A stretch of DNA of 64,000 bases, from NCBI GenBank assembly GCA_004154925.1, contig QJNS01000127.1, positions 1 through 64,000 on the forward strand, given 5' to 3'. Source of the DNA: Monosporascus cannonballus. Taxonomy: Eukaryota; Ascomycota; Sordariomycetes; Xylariales. Below the pieces are notes generated by a model. The model ran no database searches, was not told the origin of the DNA, and saw only the letters and a program-made list of their open reading frames with translations. Shown piece by piece: positions 12,936-22,931 of the stretch (position 1 is the first letter of the stretch; the number at the start of each line of letters is the position of its first letter). The translations under genes and the position numbers were made by a program.

Positions 12936-13415
12936 GGCCGATAGCAATGGTTCCGTCAAATGAATGACGGATGGCTGCGATACTTGCTTCCCTATTTGAC
13001 TCTACTACGGGGAACAGATTACAACATTTGCTGATAGATATACTCAAACGTTCATGAAGATGCCCTTTAATACCAAGTTTTGCAGGTTACTTGAGTAATG
13101 CATCGTCTAGTTTGCTACCATATAGTATGGAAGAGAAGCCTATAGTGGGCAACTGCCACCAGCCGGCATGCGCAGCCCGCCCCTGGCATTGTATATACTT
13201 ATTCACAATCGAACGATGCTCGTCACCCGCAGCTTCCGTATTCAAGATCGGAAGCATATGAAACAGGAACAAATAATCTGTAGTGTTATCCAGCGAAGAC
13301 ATCTTCCAGTGTACTTTGTAGTAAAATTATATCCTACAGAAAGTAGTATCATCATCCCTCTTCTTCTCTGTGGTACAACACGAGCAGACAATCTCATAAC
13401 AAGTTATATCAAGCG
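12936..13415. promoter_or_regulatory. Bidirectional promoter region between DML1 and the PRXL2-like gene
   Basis: The 480 bases separating the two start codons must carry both promoters, since the genes are head to head. I see no strong TATA box and no RNA gene. A shared region this short could co-regulate the pair, but the sequence does not show it. Confidence 0.5.
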
Positions 13416-14203
13416 ATGTCCAACAGCTACAACGACGACAGCCAGTCCACTCTTCTACAAGAATGGGAATCGTGGAAGATACCATCGACCAAAGAGGTGG
13501 CGCCCTTGCCTAGAGTCGGTTCCAAAGCACCCACAAACCCGAACCTGCTGCTCCCCGCAGACAAGCCCACCATCATCGTCTTCTTGCGGCATTGTGGCGA
13601 CCCTTGTAAGTGATGTAGATCTCTTACTTACCTAAGTATCCATCATCTATCGACACACAGACACATGCGTCCAAACCCTACCTGAACGCCGCTCTGTTCT
13701 CACCTTGTTTCCGTTGTTCCATAGTCGCGGAGAAGACCTTCAGGGCCCTCACGGCGCTCCCGACACAGCACCCGGGGGTGCACTTCGTGGCCGTGTCACA
13801 CGCGTCGGCGGAGGCGACGGAGCGCTGGGTGGTGCGGGTGGGGGGCAACTGGGACGTCCACGTCGTGGTGGACTACGAGCGCGAGCTGTACGCGCAGTGG
13901 GGACTGGGGGTTTCGGGTGCCTGGCACCTCCTAAACCCGCTGTCTCTGTGGCGGACGCTGCAGCTCGGCCGCGACGAGGGCATCTGGAACCGGCCCGTCG
14001 AGAGCGGCACGCGATGGCAGACGAGCGGCGCCTTCGCCGTCGACCCTCCCGGTCCTGGTCCCGAAGGCAGCGTCGTCAGGTGGGCGTGGGTCGCCGCATC
14101 GGCGGACGACCTACCGGACTTGCGAGCTGCCCTCAAGGCGCTTGGCGTCATGCCGGCGCGGAGGCCGCCGCCCGAGGAGGTTAAGACCTCAGGGTTTTTA
14201 TGA
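13416..14203 (+). CDS. AhpC/TSA-like thioredoxin-fold protein (PRXL2 type) with altered active site
   Basis: Thioredoxin-fold protein of the AhpC/TSA or PRXL2 group. Two exons, 13416-13605 and 13725-14203, give 222 aa. The GTAAGT intron splits the Phe codon immediately after the active site. Residues 54-60 read IVFLRHC, and splicing gives HCGDPFAEKTFRALTAL. In the fungal relatives I know, this position is usually CGCP, so a CXXC-like pair is expected; here Cys60 is kept but the second Cys is Asp62. A later stretch, HFVAVSHASAEATERWV, and WGLGVSGAWHLLNP fit the family. Peroxidase or disulfide reductase activity is therefore doubtful, and a one-Cys mechanism is possible. Head to head with DML1, with no operon-like relation. 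Family call good; biochemical role not established. Confidence 0.88.
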
Positions 14204-15133
14204 TACGTAGAGGCAGCGTTGAGCATTAACTACTACGTAGCTAGATTCGCGGTTTCGGGCGGAGAATGCGCCGTTGCAGGAGTTCCACTTAAGTGTGACT
14301 TTATGAACTCCGACCCGCTCTATTTGGGGAGACGGGGTTGTTAGAAGGCAGACTGAGGGTGAACGGCAAACAAATTTAGACGCGATACTAGTTGCCAATG
14401 GTTGGGTTGCATCCTAGCAGGACGGACAGTGATGATTAGGCCACGCACTGCTACATTTCGGCTTGTGGGGTTGAACTACATACAGCTCTCCCGTTGTTAA
14501 AAAGTTTGAAGAACAATAATGAAGGTGACGGAGAAACTGCTTTGTAGGCTTGGACCCCGGGTTTTATGCACCTATCGTGAAACCGATGCGACGGTTGTAC
14601 TCCGAGGGCACCCCCCGCATCACTCCATGAGAAGCGAAGCTGTCAACGAACGACCAGTTATGTAGGATGGTTGCTGTCGCTCATCCTAGAGCGGCCAATC
14701 ATGACGTTGCCCATGGTCTAATCTCGACCTCTAGTGAGCATGCCGAGTTCCACGTCGCAGACAATATTGCGTGGCAGTCCCTTGGACCACCAATTCCAGC
14801 GCATCTCAACAGGTCATTCCACCTGCGAGCTGAATAACTCTGAGAACTGACAGAGTACCCCGGCCTGTGCCGGGTATCGCCAGGCCAGAGACAAGACAAC
14901 GTCTTGTACGGCTCTGGCCTTTTGAGTTACCCAGTAAGTTCGGCAGATTCTGAGCTCGGGACCGACGGAGGAGTTATTTGGGTTCTATTGTAGCCAGTCC
15001 TGCTCTATCGTTGTTTGGCGCCGACATGTTGCATAGAGCAGCAGATAAAGATAATGGGCGGTAAGGTACTCCAGCCTGGCCAGATCATTCCACATTGATG
15101 GAACTGCATTGATCTCGGGGACATGATTTGACA
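14204..15133. other. Intergenic region between PRXL2-like and APH-like genes
   Basis: 3' ends of two convergent genes. No conserved frame or RNA gene seen. The notable structure is a long inverted repeat at 14882-14920, listed separately. Confidence 0.5.
14882..14920. repeat. Near-perfect inverted repeat (hairpin)
   Basis: AGGCCAGAG at 14882-14890 pairs with CTCTGGCCT at 14912-14920. Inside it, ACAAGAC pairs with GTCTTGT across an AAC loop, with three unpaired bases (ACG) on one side. It is 16 bp of stem in the shared 3' region. It could act as an RNA hairpin near a 3' end or be a relic of a small palindromic element. Confidence 0.75.
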
Positions 15134-16246
15134 TCAGAAGTGGCGCAAATTTCTAACCCAAATTTTCCGGATCGCTGCGAATGGTGAGCACGATATCATT
15201 CTGTTTTTGCGCAATATTTTCGAACTGGATCCCAGCGGGGATAGGAGAAAAGCGTCGAGTCGCTCGATTTCCGCGTCGTCCTTACCTTCTTCGACAACGC
15301 GGTCAAGCTTGCCATCGTCGAAAGCGATCCCGTGCCATAGCAAGATGCCTAAGGCCTGGGCCTTCTCGATGGTGGCGACCCTCCTGGTGTCTCGCGAAAG
15401 TTCTGGGGTGGCGGCAATGAGCTCGTCCCAGAACAGATTGCGGAGATATTCCGCTTCGGGATAGAACACGAAGCGGCCATCTTCGTCCTCCCCTAGGAGC
15501 TCTTGGAGACCGTACATGCCGACGCCGAATGGAAGATACTCCGCCTCGGCCCAGTCGAGCAAGCCCAAAATTTTTCCCGATTCCGGGCAGACCATGATGT
15601 TCGCAGCAATTAAGTCGCCGTGACTGAATGCCCATGGCAACCGTTCAATGTCTGGCAAGTCAGCCAACACGGAGGCGACGATGTTACGGAACCGACGGGG
15701 AAGGCCGGCAAGCATCAACTCAAGCCGCCACTTGAGCGACGAGCCTACAGTCCGCTTTTCCGTGACATCCTTATTAACTTTCGCGTGTCTCCAGCTTATG
15801 GCCTGTAGCTGGGCAAAATCCCTGACCACGTTCTCCAGCCTTGCCCTGAGCGCTGAACGGTCATTATCCGCTCGGAGGTCTATCAGCGACACCCCCGGCA
15901 ATCTTCTCATAGAATAGATGTGCAACCCGGTTTGGCCGAATTCTCCGAGGTAATCGGTCTCGGGGGCGAGCGTCCCAAAGACCTCGCAAGCTGTCGTCAT
16001 CACCCCGAGGTCAAGCTTATGAGCCAAAGGTCTGAACTGGACGATAGTTCCCGTTCCCACGCAGACCGTATACGAGCAGTAGCCTTGGAAGGGACATGGC
16101 CGGCTCTCTTCGGGGAATCTCGATTTTACGAACTCGTCGCATTCGTCTTTGACGCCCAAAGGGAGCCCATAGCGGTCGAAGAATGTACTGAGCGAGACGC
16201 CCGAATCCTTTGGCGCGTTTGCCATTTCCAAGCTGCGTGGATACAA
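15134..16246 (-). CDS. Aminoglycoside-phosphotransferase-like (APH fold) protein
   Basis: Intronless 370-aa frame with a protein-kinase-like APH fold, a large fungal family of mostly unknown small-molecule kinases. The Brenner-type catalytic loop is intact at residues 209-216 (HGDLIAAN: His209, Asp211, Asn216), and the metal-binding Asp231 follows in LLDWAEAEYLPFG. Lys78 in RPLAHKLDL is a candidate nucleotide-binding Lys; TVCVGTGTIVQF comes before it. GVSLIDLRAD and FAQLQAISW fit the hinge and helical lobe of fungal homologues. Met8 (MANAPKD) could also be the start. It is isolated and convergent with the PRXL2-like gene. The name does not imply antibiotic resistance. Confidence 0.87.
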   Translation of the reverse strand: MYPRSLEMANAPKDSGVSLSTFFDRYGLPLGVKDECDEFVKSRFPEESRPCPFQGYCSYTVCVGTGTIVQFRPLAHKLDLGVMTTACEVFGTLAPETDYLGEFGQTGLHIYSMRRLPGVSLIDLRADNDRSALRARLENVVRDFAQLQAISWRHAKVNKDVTEKRTVGSSLKWRLELMLAGLPRRFRNIVASVLADLPDIERLPWAFSHGDLIAANIMVCPESGKILGLLDWAEAEYLPFGVGMYGLQELLGEDEDGRFVFYPEAEYLRNLFWDELIAATPELSRDTRRVATIEKAQALGILLWHGIAFDDGKLDRVVEEGKDDAEIERLDAFLLSPLGSSSKILRKNRMISCSPFAAIRKIWVRNLRHF

Positions 16247-17845
16247 GTGCTCATGGCTGTAGTAGTCTGCTAAGAGATGCGCGACGGGAATGACTTGTGG
16301 CTCTTTAAATGTGACCTGGAACCCTGTTAATAGAGTTTAGCCTGCCTACCTGTACTTGAGTAGCTTGGCCATGTGAGTGAACGTCGGGATGCGGGGTCGA
16401 GCTACGGGAACAGTCAATCCAGCCACGATATTCCCAAGTTTGTATGTACGTAGTCCTAATATCCTCACGGAAGGAGGAAGCTGCAGGAATCGGTGTTAGT
16501 CGTGTAGGCTGCAACCCCTACACCAAGGTAGTTGACCAAATCATCTAAGAATGTCTATAGCAGCTGACTGCGCACGTATTATAACGCCAATTTGCAGCCA
16601 ACGATTAGTACCAACGCACCCTGTTCGCCGGAGAATCCAATGACTTCTGAACCCACCATACACAACACGCTGGGCAGAGCGAAGACTAGTGGCATATGTT
16701 TTGTGTCGTCTCAGCTGTGACGGATTGTATGAAGTTTAAGTGCGGAGTTAAGGACTGCCGTCTTCGTTGTGTTGAAATATCACACTTCCCTGCCACAGGA
16801 CTTGCTTCAGGCGAACTCATGAATTTAATACCGCATAACAGGGAGTTCCTGCAGGGTTTTAGGCACCTTTCAAATGCATCGGCTCAAGGTGATCTGCGGG
16901 GTAGTTGCACGCTGATATGGTGCCCAGGTGATACTCAGCTGACGGAGCTGAATGCGGAGATTTTCGAGATTGTATTTTTCCACAGCTTCGGGCGACCTGA
17001 ATCTATTTTGCACATACAGGTCAAGCACGCCTGCGACATGGAACAGTCGGATGCTATTGGACGACGTTTCAGCGCCACGACACGCCGCCAAGCCACAGCC
17101 TCCCCCGAGTATTTCTTACGCTCGTTCCAACATCAGGAATCTGGTTTGATATAAGAACTGCCTTGCGGGTAACCCGTCCGATAGTTTAATCTCAATTTCA
17201 ATATAACTATCGCTTGGGCATCTTCGTCACATGTCAGGCTAGTTCTGCCTTCAGGTCGATTCCAATAGCATTTTGGCCATACGAAAAGCCGATATCCTTG
17301 GGCGGCACTGGTCCAAAGGTAAGAAACTATCGAGTTGGTGGCACTGACCCTCTCAGTGATTATTATTGGGTATCGCTCGAGATTGAGAGCATGATGGAAC
17401 CTCAATTGCGGAAATTGTGAAAGTTGAATTGAGATGCCACAGGGAGTAGCTAACATCACTTAAGTGTTTTGTGGATTTGGGATATCGTGGCTGCCATATT
17501 AGGGTTGGAACTCCATTATATCCGGCCAAGGGCAACGAGCTCTATTTCGTTCTTGCACGTCTAACAACAAATAGCATTATATTTTAACGGGGCCTTCCTT
17601 TTCGTACTCGCCAGGGCCGGGATGCATGAGCAGTCTTCTCGTACCTTCCGCACGCCACAGCTACACCTCTAAGCAATCTCCCATCCTTATCTCGGGTCTT
17701 GGAATCTACCATAACTAATTCGTTTTAAACTAGAATTTCACTCGCAACACCCTTAATAGTCTATCTAATGGGGCATCTCCTATCCCCGTTCCCTCAATTT
17801 CTCCCCCTTCTTAGGCATCCTAGCTGGTACTAGCCAAGAAACCAA
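16247..17845. other. Gene-poor region between APH-like gene and tRNA-Asp
   Basis: A 152-codon open frame on the plus strand at 16696-17154 starts MFCVVSAVTDCMKFKCG. It has no domain, no splice context and no codon bias that I can defend, so I do not call it a gene. Otherwise nothing recognisable. Confidence 0.4.
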
Positions 17846-17926
17846 TCTCGATTCGTCTAGTGGTCAGGATACCTGCTTGTCATCAACAAGACGCAGGTGG
17901 CCGGGGTTCAATTCCCCGATCGAGAG
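17846..17926 (+). tRNA. tRNA-Asp (GTC) with a 9-nt intron
   Basis: A full cloverleaf is readable. The 7-bp acceptor stem (17846-17852 with 17919-17925) pairs perfectly, and the discriminator is G17926. The D arm contains the box A-like TAGTGGTCAG, the anticodon stem is CCTGC/GCAGG, and the T arm is CGGGG-TTCAATT-CCCCG. The anticodon loop is 16 nt; removing TCAACAAGA (17883-17891), just after base 37, leaves the standard loop TTGTCAC with anticodon GTC (17879-17881). That is the standard position for a nuclear tRNA intron. T-runs follow as a Pol III terminator. The body has features shared with tRNA-Glu, but the anticodon is Asp. Confidence 0.88.
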
Positions 17927-17933
17927 CTCTTTC

Positions 17934-17949
17934 TTTTCCTTCTCTTTTT
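17934..17949 (+). terminator. Pol III T-run terminator of the tRNA
   Basis: TTTT at 17934-17937 and TTTTT at 17945-17949 lie 8-23 bases after the tRNA end, as expected for RNA polymerase III termination. Confidence 0.65.
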
Positions 17950-18075
17950 AGGGAGGAAACAGCGTGGACTGCCATCTCGGCACCACGTCTTCGGACATGA
18001 TCATAGTAGACAGGTTCTGCTTCATTGTAAAGTTAGTTAGATACACCTAGCCTAGCACGCCCCTATGCCCTAAGC

Positions 18076-18112
18076 GGGGGCTCAGGAACGGCCGCTACGC
18101 GGCCGCTCCCCC
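18076..18112. repeat. GC-rich hairpin followed by a (CTA)n repeat
   Basis: CGGCCGC-TAC-GCGGCCG (18089-18105) forms a perfect 7-bp stem. It lies inside a GGGGG (18076-18080) and CCCCC (18108-18112) pair. A (CTA)n microsatellite follows at about 18122-18139. Possibly the end or core of a small repeat element. Confidence 0.7.
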
Positions 18113-18213
18113 GGCGTTAAATACTACTACTACTACTACAATAATTTAGCTGGTACTGAACTCTATATACTGATTTCACCCCCGTACTGCCCGTTCGGGT
18201 TCAATCATGATCT

Positions 18214-20258
18214 CCACGTTCCCAATTACTAAGAAGCGCATGATCTTGTGTTGTGATGGCCACATGGTTGAGCTCGTAGGCGATGCGTCAGGTCGCATAG
18301 CTGACAAGGCGCTGACAAGGCGCTGACATTGTTGCCAGGGACAATGGTTATGCTAAGCCATCTTCCTCCCAACAGAATTCCGATGCTCCAGGTTCCGTCG
18401 AATGTCAAATGTCACCCGTATCTCCAGGTGTTTCAAGCGAAAATGCCACGATGGAACTTTTCAGATTATATATTATCTGGCAGGTGTTGGTACATGCTCT
18501 GAATTATTCGAACAGTTACTTAGCGGTGCGTTTGGCAGTGGAATAGCAGAGGTTGAGAAAGGCTCCTTCTCCTTTGTCCTTGATATCCGATACGCTGATA
18601 GAATATCCGTGAGGTTTATTCGCACGTCTGTGCCAACTACGTGGATGGCGATGTGATTTTTCTCATTGGTTTCAGCCGCGGAGCTTACACGGCTCGAGGA
18701 GTCACCGGAATGATATCTTCTTTGCTTGCTGGCTCGGGAGGGAATGGACTACTTCTATCCTGTCTTCAAAGACATGCAGAGCTGGATGAACATAAACTGC
18801 AAGGATGATATTCCCCAGTTACCGTTCCCGGACAAGCCCAAAGGGCCTAGGGCGGCACTGGAATACAGGGACAGATTGGTCGAAGCAAGTAACTTGCATT
18901 CCGCGCTTGTTATCCAAGCTGATGTGTCCAGGCAGACCCCAGCCGTATCCGACAGGATCAAGGGAGTGGTGACCCGATCAAAGTCAAGGCCGTTGGTACT
19001 GTGCTCTGGAATGATTTCTAGGTTCCCCCTTGTAAACGCCGTCGCTCCAAATAGCCGTCTAGGAGACTGTTGGTAACCTTGGTTTTCCCGGGTATCGGCT
19101 TCCTCTCTTGGCTCGGATTTGCGCGAAGCAATAATGATGAATAAGTAAGCCCTCACCTAGATGCTCATCATGCCACTGACCATAATTACATTCAAGTGGC
19201 ACAACACGAGGCTATCCACTCAAGTCGAGTATGGCTTCCATGCACTCGCCTTGGACGAGACGCATGGTCCGTTTAGCGCTAACTCTCTGGGAACGGCTAC
19301 CTGACCACTGGATACCACGGATACGACGAGTCTGGCTTCCCGGCAGCCATACCGATATTGGTGGTGGCATGGATGACCAAGGCATTTCGGATATCACACT
19401 TGCATGTGAGTTAGATGGCAAACCTATGCAATAGATGACTCGACCCCATGAGATCACCAGACTCGTAGTTCCTATAGGGATGATGGACCAACTCTCCTCT
19501 GTCGGCTGCGAATTCCCGGATGATGCGCTAGACTGACTCCACAGCTGGACCGTGAAGTATTATGAAACCTCCAGCCTATAGAGAAGGAAAAGGCCTGGGC
19601 AATAAAACCTATCTATGATGGAAACACAACCTATCCGCCCCTGGTCACTCCAGACAATCATCGCTGCTGACAACCTATTGTTCAAACTTAGGAGGAAAAA
19701 GTCTCAGCAGCCTGGTCTGTGCAAGCCGATCGATCCACAGACGTGCCGCCGGACAAAAAGATATCTCATGGACACCAATGGACAAATCCACCCCAGCGTC
19801 CGCGTGCGCCTCGCGTGTGAAGGACTAGGTCCTAACGACTCCTAACTAGCATCGCCCTTCTCTACTAGATAATTGGCAGCCATGCTTGGTACGAATCAAT
19901 GTCCGCGATCCTATTCCCATGCAAGCTGCTTGGGATCCTCCGGACGTCAAGGACACCGGCCAGCCGAACGAAGCTGCCACTACAGGCGACGTACTGCCAG
20001 CTGGAAGTGGCAGCGCCCCCAATAACTCGGAGGCCAGTATTGAACCCGACCATACGACTGGCCCATAGCGCTGGGTTTGGGGAATATGTTGGGTGTGATG
20101 CAGAGATACCTTACGAACCCACTATGCTTGAGGAGAATATGGGACCCTTCGAGAGGCATCTGTTGAACTTGGCTAGAGGAAAGACTCCATTCACGACTTT
20201 GCAAGAAAGCAAGACGCCGCCGAGTTCGGGGCCATTAGGCGCTTGCGTCCAAAAATGA
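18214..20258 (+). pseudogene. Broken DUF2235 (Tle1-like alpha/beta-hydrolase) gene
   Basis: Degraded copy of a fungal DUF2235 protein (Tle1-like alpha/beta-hydrolase domain). Homologous pieces appear in order across all three frames: KKRMILCCDG near 18231, LQVPSNV then TRISRCFK near 18390-18430, DGTFQIIYYLAGVGT, the nucleophile-elbow segment DVIFLIGFSRGAYTARG near 18652 (GXSXG intact), REGMDYFYPVFKDMQSWMN near 18735, LPFPDKPKGP, HALALDETHGPFS near 19241, RVWLPGSHTDIGGG near 19338, MMDQLSSVGCEFPDD near 19482, SVRVRLACEGLG near 19800 and GPFERHLLNLARGKT near 20142. Frameshifts and stops separate them. Two small tandem duplications, 7 bp near 18394 and 11 bp near 18303, contribute to the damage. 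Base composition is not AT-shifted, so RIP was not the cause. Introns in the ancestor cannot be separated from some gaps. Clearly non-functional. Confidence 0.85.
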
Positions 20259-20857
20259 AGACTCGTAAACGACGGTTAGAATAATAGCCCTCCTAGATAG
20301 GCGAGTTCGTAAGGAGGGAAAGCGGTGTAGTAGATTAGAAACCCAAGGGCAGAGAGACGCTTCAGATTATGGAATTAACTATATGTCGTTATTTAGTAAT
20401 CGTCGCAATAAAGTATAAACTCTATTCCAAGGTGAGTTGCCCTGCCGTGACGAACCAGAACAGGTCTCTGGTTAGATCGCCAGAACCATAAAACCAGGGG
20501 TTAAGTAGATCGGCGGCGGCCGGTCAGTTTATGTATGAGCTACGTTAGAATATACACATGGCCAATCGGAGGAGATAGAACGTGGGTTGGGGTTGTGAGA
20601 CTTCGACTTGCAAGTGATTCATAATGTTCTAAATGAATGATGCAGTAAAAAAAAAAAAAAAATCACGTGCGGTGCGGCAACAATTGGATAGAATTTCGAG
20701 CTCGGAGCTAAATAAAACGTCGGTCTTGCCCAGAAATGGACTTCAAAGTTAAGCAAAGGCCATTGATTCATTCATTTAATGCAGCGTCTGTGAGCCGCCC
20801 GGGGTGAAGGCTTCGTCCGACCTTACCTTTGATCCCGCGGGGGCAAATTCCACGAAG
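20259..20857. other. Intergenic region upstream of ARL2
   Basis: No gene seen. It holds a 16-bp A-run near 20647 followed at once by TCACGTGCGG, which contains a CACGTG E-box. That could be part of the ARL2 promoter, about 190 bp before the start. Confidence 0.45.
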
Positions 20858-21890
20858 ATGTTGTCTATCCTCCGAAAGGCGCGGCTGAAGGACAAGGAGA
20901 TGAGGATCCTGATGCTGTGCGTTATAAGGCGCCGAAGCCCCGTTCGACCAATACCGGCCGAACAAGTCTGGACGACGCTAACGGCGGGCCTACTGCTAAT
21001 TAGGGGTCTCGACAATGCTGGCAAAACGACAATCGTGAAGAAGATCATGGGCGAGGATGTCAGCACGGTCAGCCCAACGCTGGGGTTCATCATCAAGACG
21101 ATTGACTACGAGGGGTGGGTGTGTGCCTTACGACTGACCTGACTCCCTAAAAAGTCTGCCTGCTGCTCTGCTTCCTTGCTTGCCGGATCTACGTATCTAC
21201 ATATACTTACGTCCATGCGCACATGCAATGGCGAGAGCACCCGGGCGCTAACAGTCTGCGAACAGGTACAAGTTGAATATCTGTAAGCAGCACCTACCTA
21301 CTACTACTGTTACATATGTAGCTACCCCGATGACTCGGCGGCAAGGGGAAGTGGAAGTTCAGTCGGGCTCACTCGCGGCAACGCAAATTGAAAAGGGGAC
21401 GTCGGCGGCCAGAAGACGCTGCGATCGTACTGGCGCAACTACTTCGAGAAGACGGACGTGCTGATCTGGGTCGTGGACGCCACGGACCGGCTGCGCATAG
21501 ACGACTGCCGGGAGGAGCTGCACGGGCTCCTGCAGGAAGAGGTTCGTCGCACGTTCGTGTTTCTTTGTGCCATCTTCCCCATCCGCTTTCTTTTCCTTCT
21601 CTACCGTTACTAGAGAAGCAGAGTCCGGGAAATAGAGATACGGACTGGCTGACTGAGCGACTCTTCCGGTCCGGCAGCGGCTTTCCGGGGCCAGTCTCCT
21701 CGTGTTCGCGAACAAGACCGACGTCCACGGCTGTATGGACGAGACGGAGATCATGCAGGGCCTCGGGCTCAAGGACATCCGGACGCACCGCTGGCACGTC
21801 CTCAGGTGCAGCGCCATGACGGGCGAGAATCTCAAAGAGGGCCTCGCGTGGGTCGTGGAGGATGCTAAGGCGCGGCTGTTCTTGTATTGA
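20858..21890 (+). CDS. ARL2: ARL2-type small GTPase (ADP-ribosylation factor-like 2)
   Basis: ARF-family GTPase of the ARL2/Alp41/Cin4 group, which works with tubulin-folding cofactors in microtubule biogenesis. Five exons: 20858-20916, 21004-21114, 21266-21282, 21396-21541 and 21678-21890, giving 181 aa, close to the usual 184. The third exon is only 17 nt and encodes YKLNI plus part of Trp63. All G motifs are visible: P-loop GLDNAGKTT (21-29), switch I SPTLGF with Thr45, WDVGGQKT (63-70), NKTD (123-126, where NKQD is usual) and CSAMTGEN. The start [18 protein letters not shown] matches ARL2 and lacks the Gly2 myristoylation site of ARF. Intron 1 splits the codon before the P-loop. Very confident. 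Confidence 0.96.
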
Positions 21891-22931
21891 CTATGTACTG
21901 CACGGCTTGCGAAGGGCAACCTACGTACTTCGAATATCAACTTGACGGCTTGTGAACGTGGAATGGCCAGCGGACTTGAACTCTCAAGGTCTTGCTACTT
22001 GGACATACGGCCACTGCGCAGGGGCAGACAAGCGAGAGACGCCGTAGCAGACACGGTTCAAACAACATGCCGTTCCATACCTTGAAATGAAGTACCTTGT
22101 CTCGCAGCATTGGATCGGGTGCTAGGTCCATCTGCGTATGTACTGTACGAAATATGCTGGTTGCTTCAGAGACTGGCTGGCCTAAGCGTCACTTACCGCT
22201 GACGGACAAATTCAAGGTTACCCCCTATTTTAACTCGCTCAGCTCCGCACCTGGACGTACATACTTCACGGTGAAGACTTCAATGTCGACTCGGCGCCCA
22301 GTTCTACAGGAATAAGGGGTGATTACATTTCTAATTAGGCACCAATGTCGTGATGAAAGATCCACTGATTTTGCCCGACACCGCAGAACTAACACATCGT
22401 TGCCGCAGTACTTGCGGGTAGTTAGTCAAAATGGTTCCACTTTCAGGGACAGGATGGGCTAGCGTCGATCGTTCCTATGCTCTTAAGCGTTGTTACCTTG
22501 GCACGACTTAGGAATAAACTCAATTGGAAGGGACCCGTTCCGATGGGTTAGTACTGCCCAGGTAGGTAGGTAAGCAAGTGAGTGACCTCGGAGTTACCTA
22601 CTGGTAGTCTCAACACCAGGAACAGCCCAACCTGATTGCTATAATTTAGAACAAACCATTTCCCACTTAATTAATTCAGAGCCTCAATAAAACATTGCCC
22701 TATGTATCGAATCATATAGCCAGCCAACTTTCCAGAATTATACTCTATACGCTGAAAAACATCTCCATGCCGTCCGGGAAGAACCTTGGGAGGGATATTC
22801 GCAAATATTATTCAAAGCAACGACGTGGACCGGTCCCACCTTGACCGTCACCGTTTTGCGCTACCCTACCTACACTTCTACGGTGTAATATCAACAACAA
22901 TAACAACAACAACACACAAAACATATGAGCC
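21891..22931. other. Intergenic region between ARL2 and the DUF4045/gelsolin gene
   Basis: 1.04 kb with no recognisable gene. A (CAA/ACA)-rich leader lies just before the next start (about 22895-22915). CCAGGTAGGTAGGT-type short repeats occur near 22559. Confidence 0.45.

Noticed and set aside
16696..17154. 152-codon plus-strand open frame
   Set aside because: No domain, no splice sites in sensible places, and an amino-acid mix like random sequence. Kept only as a note in the intergenic entry.
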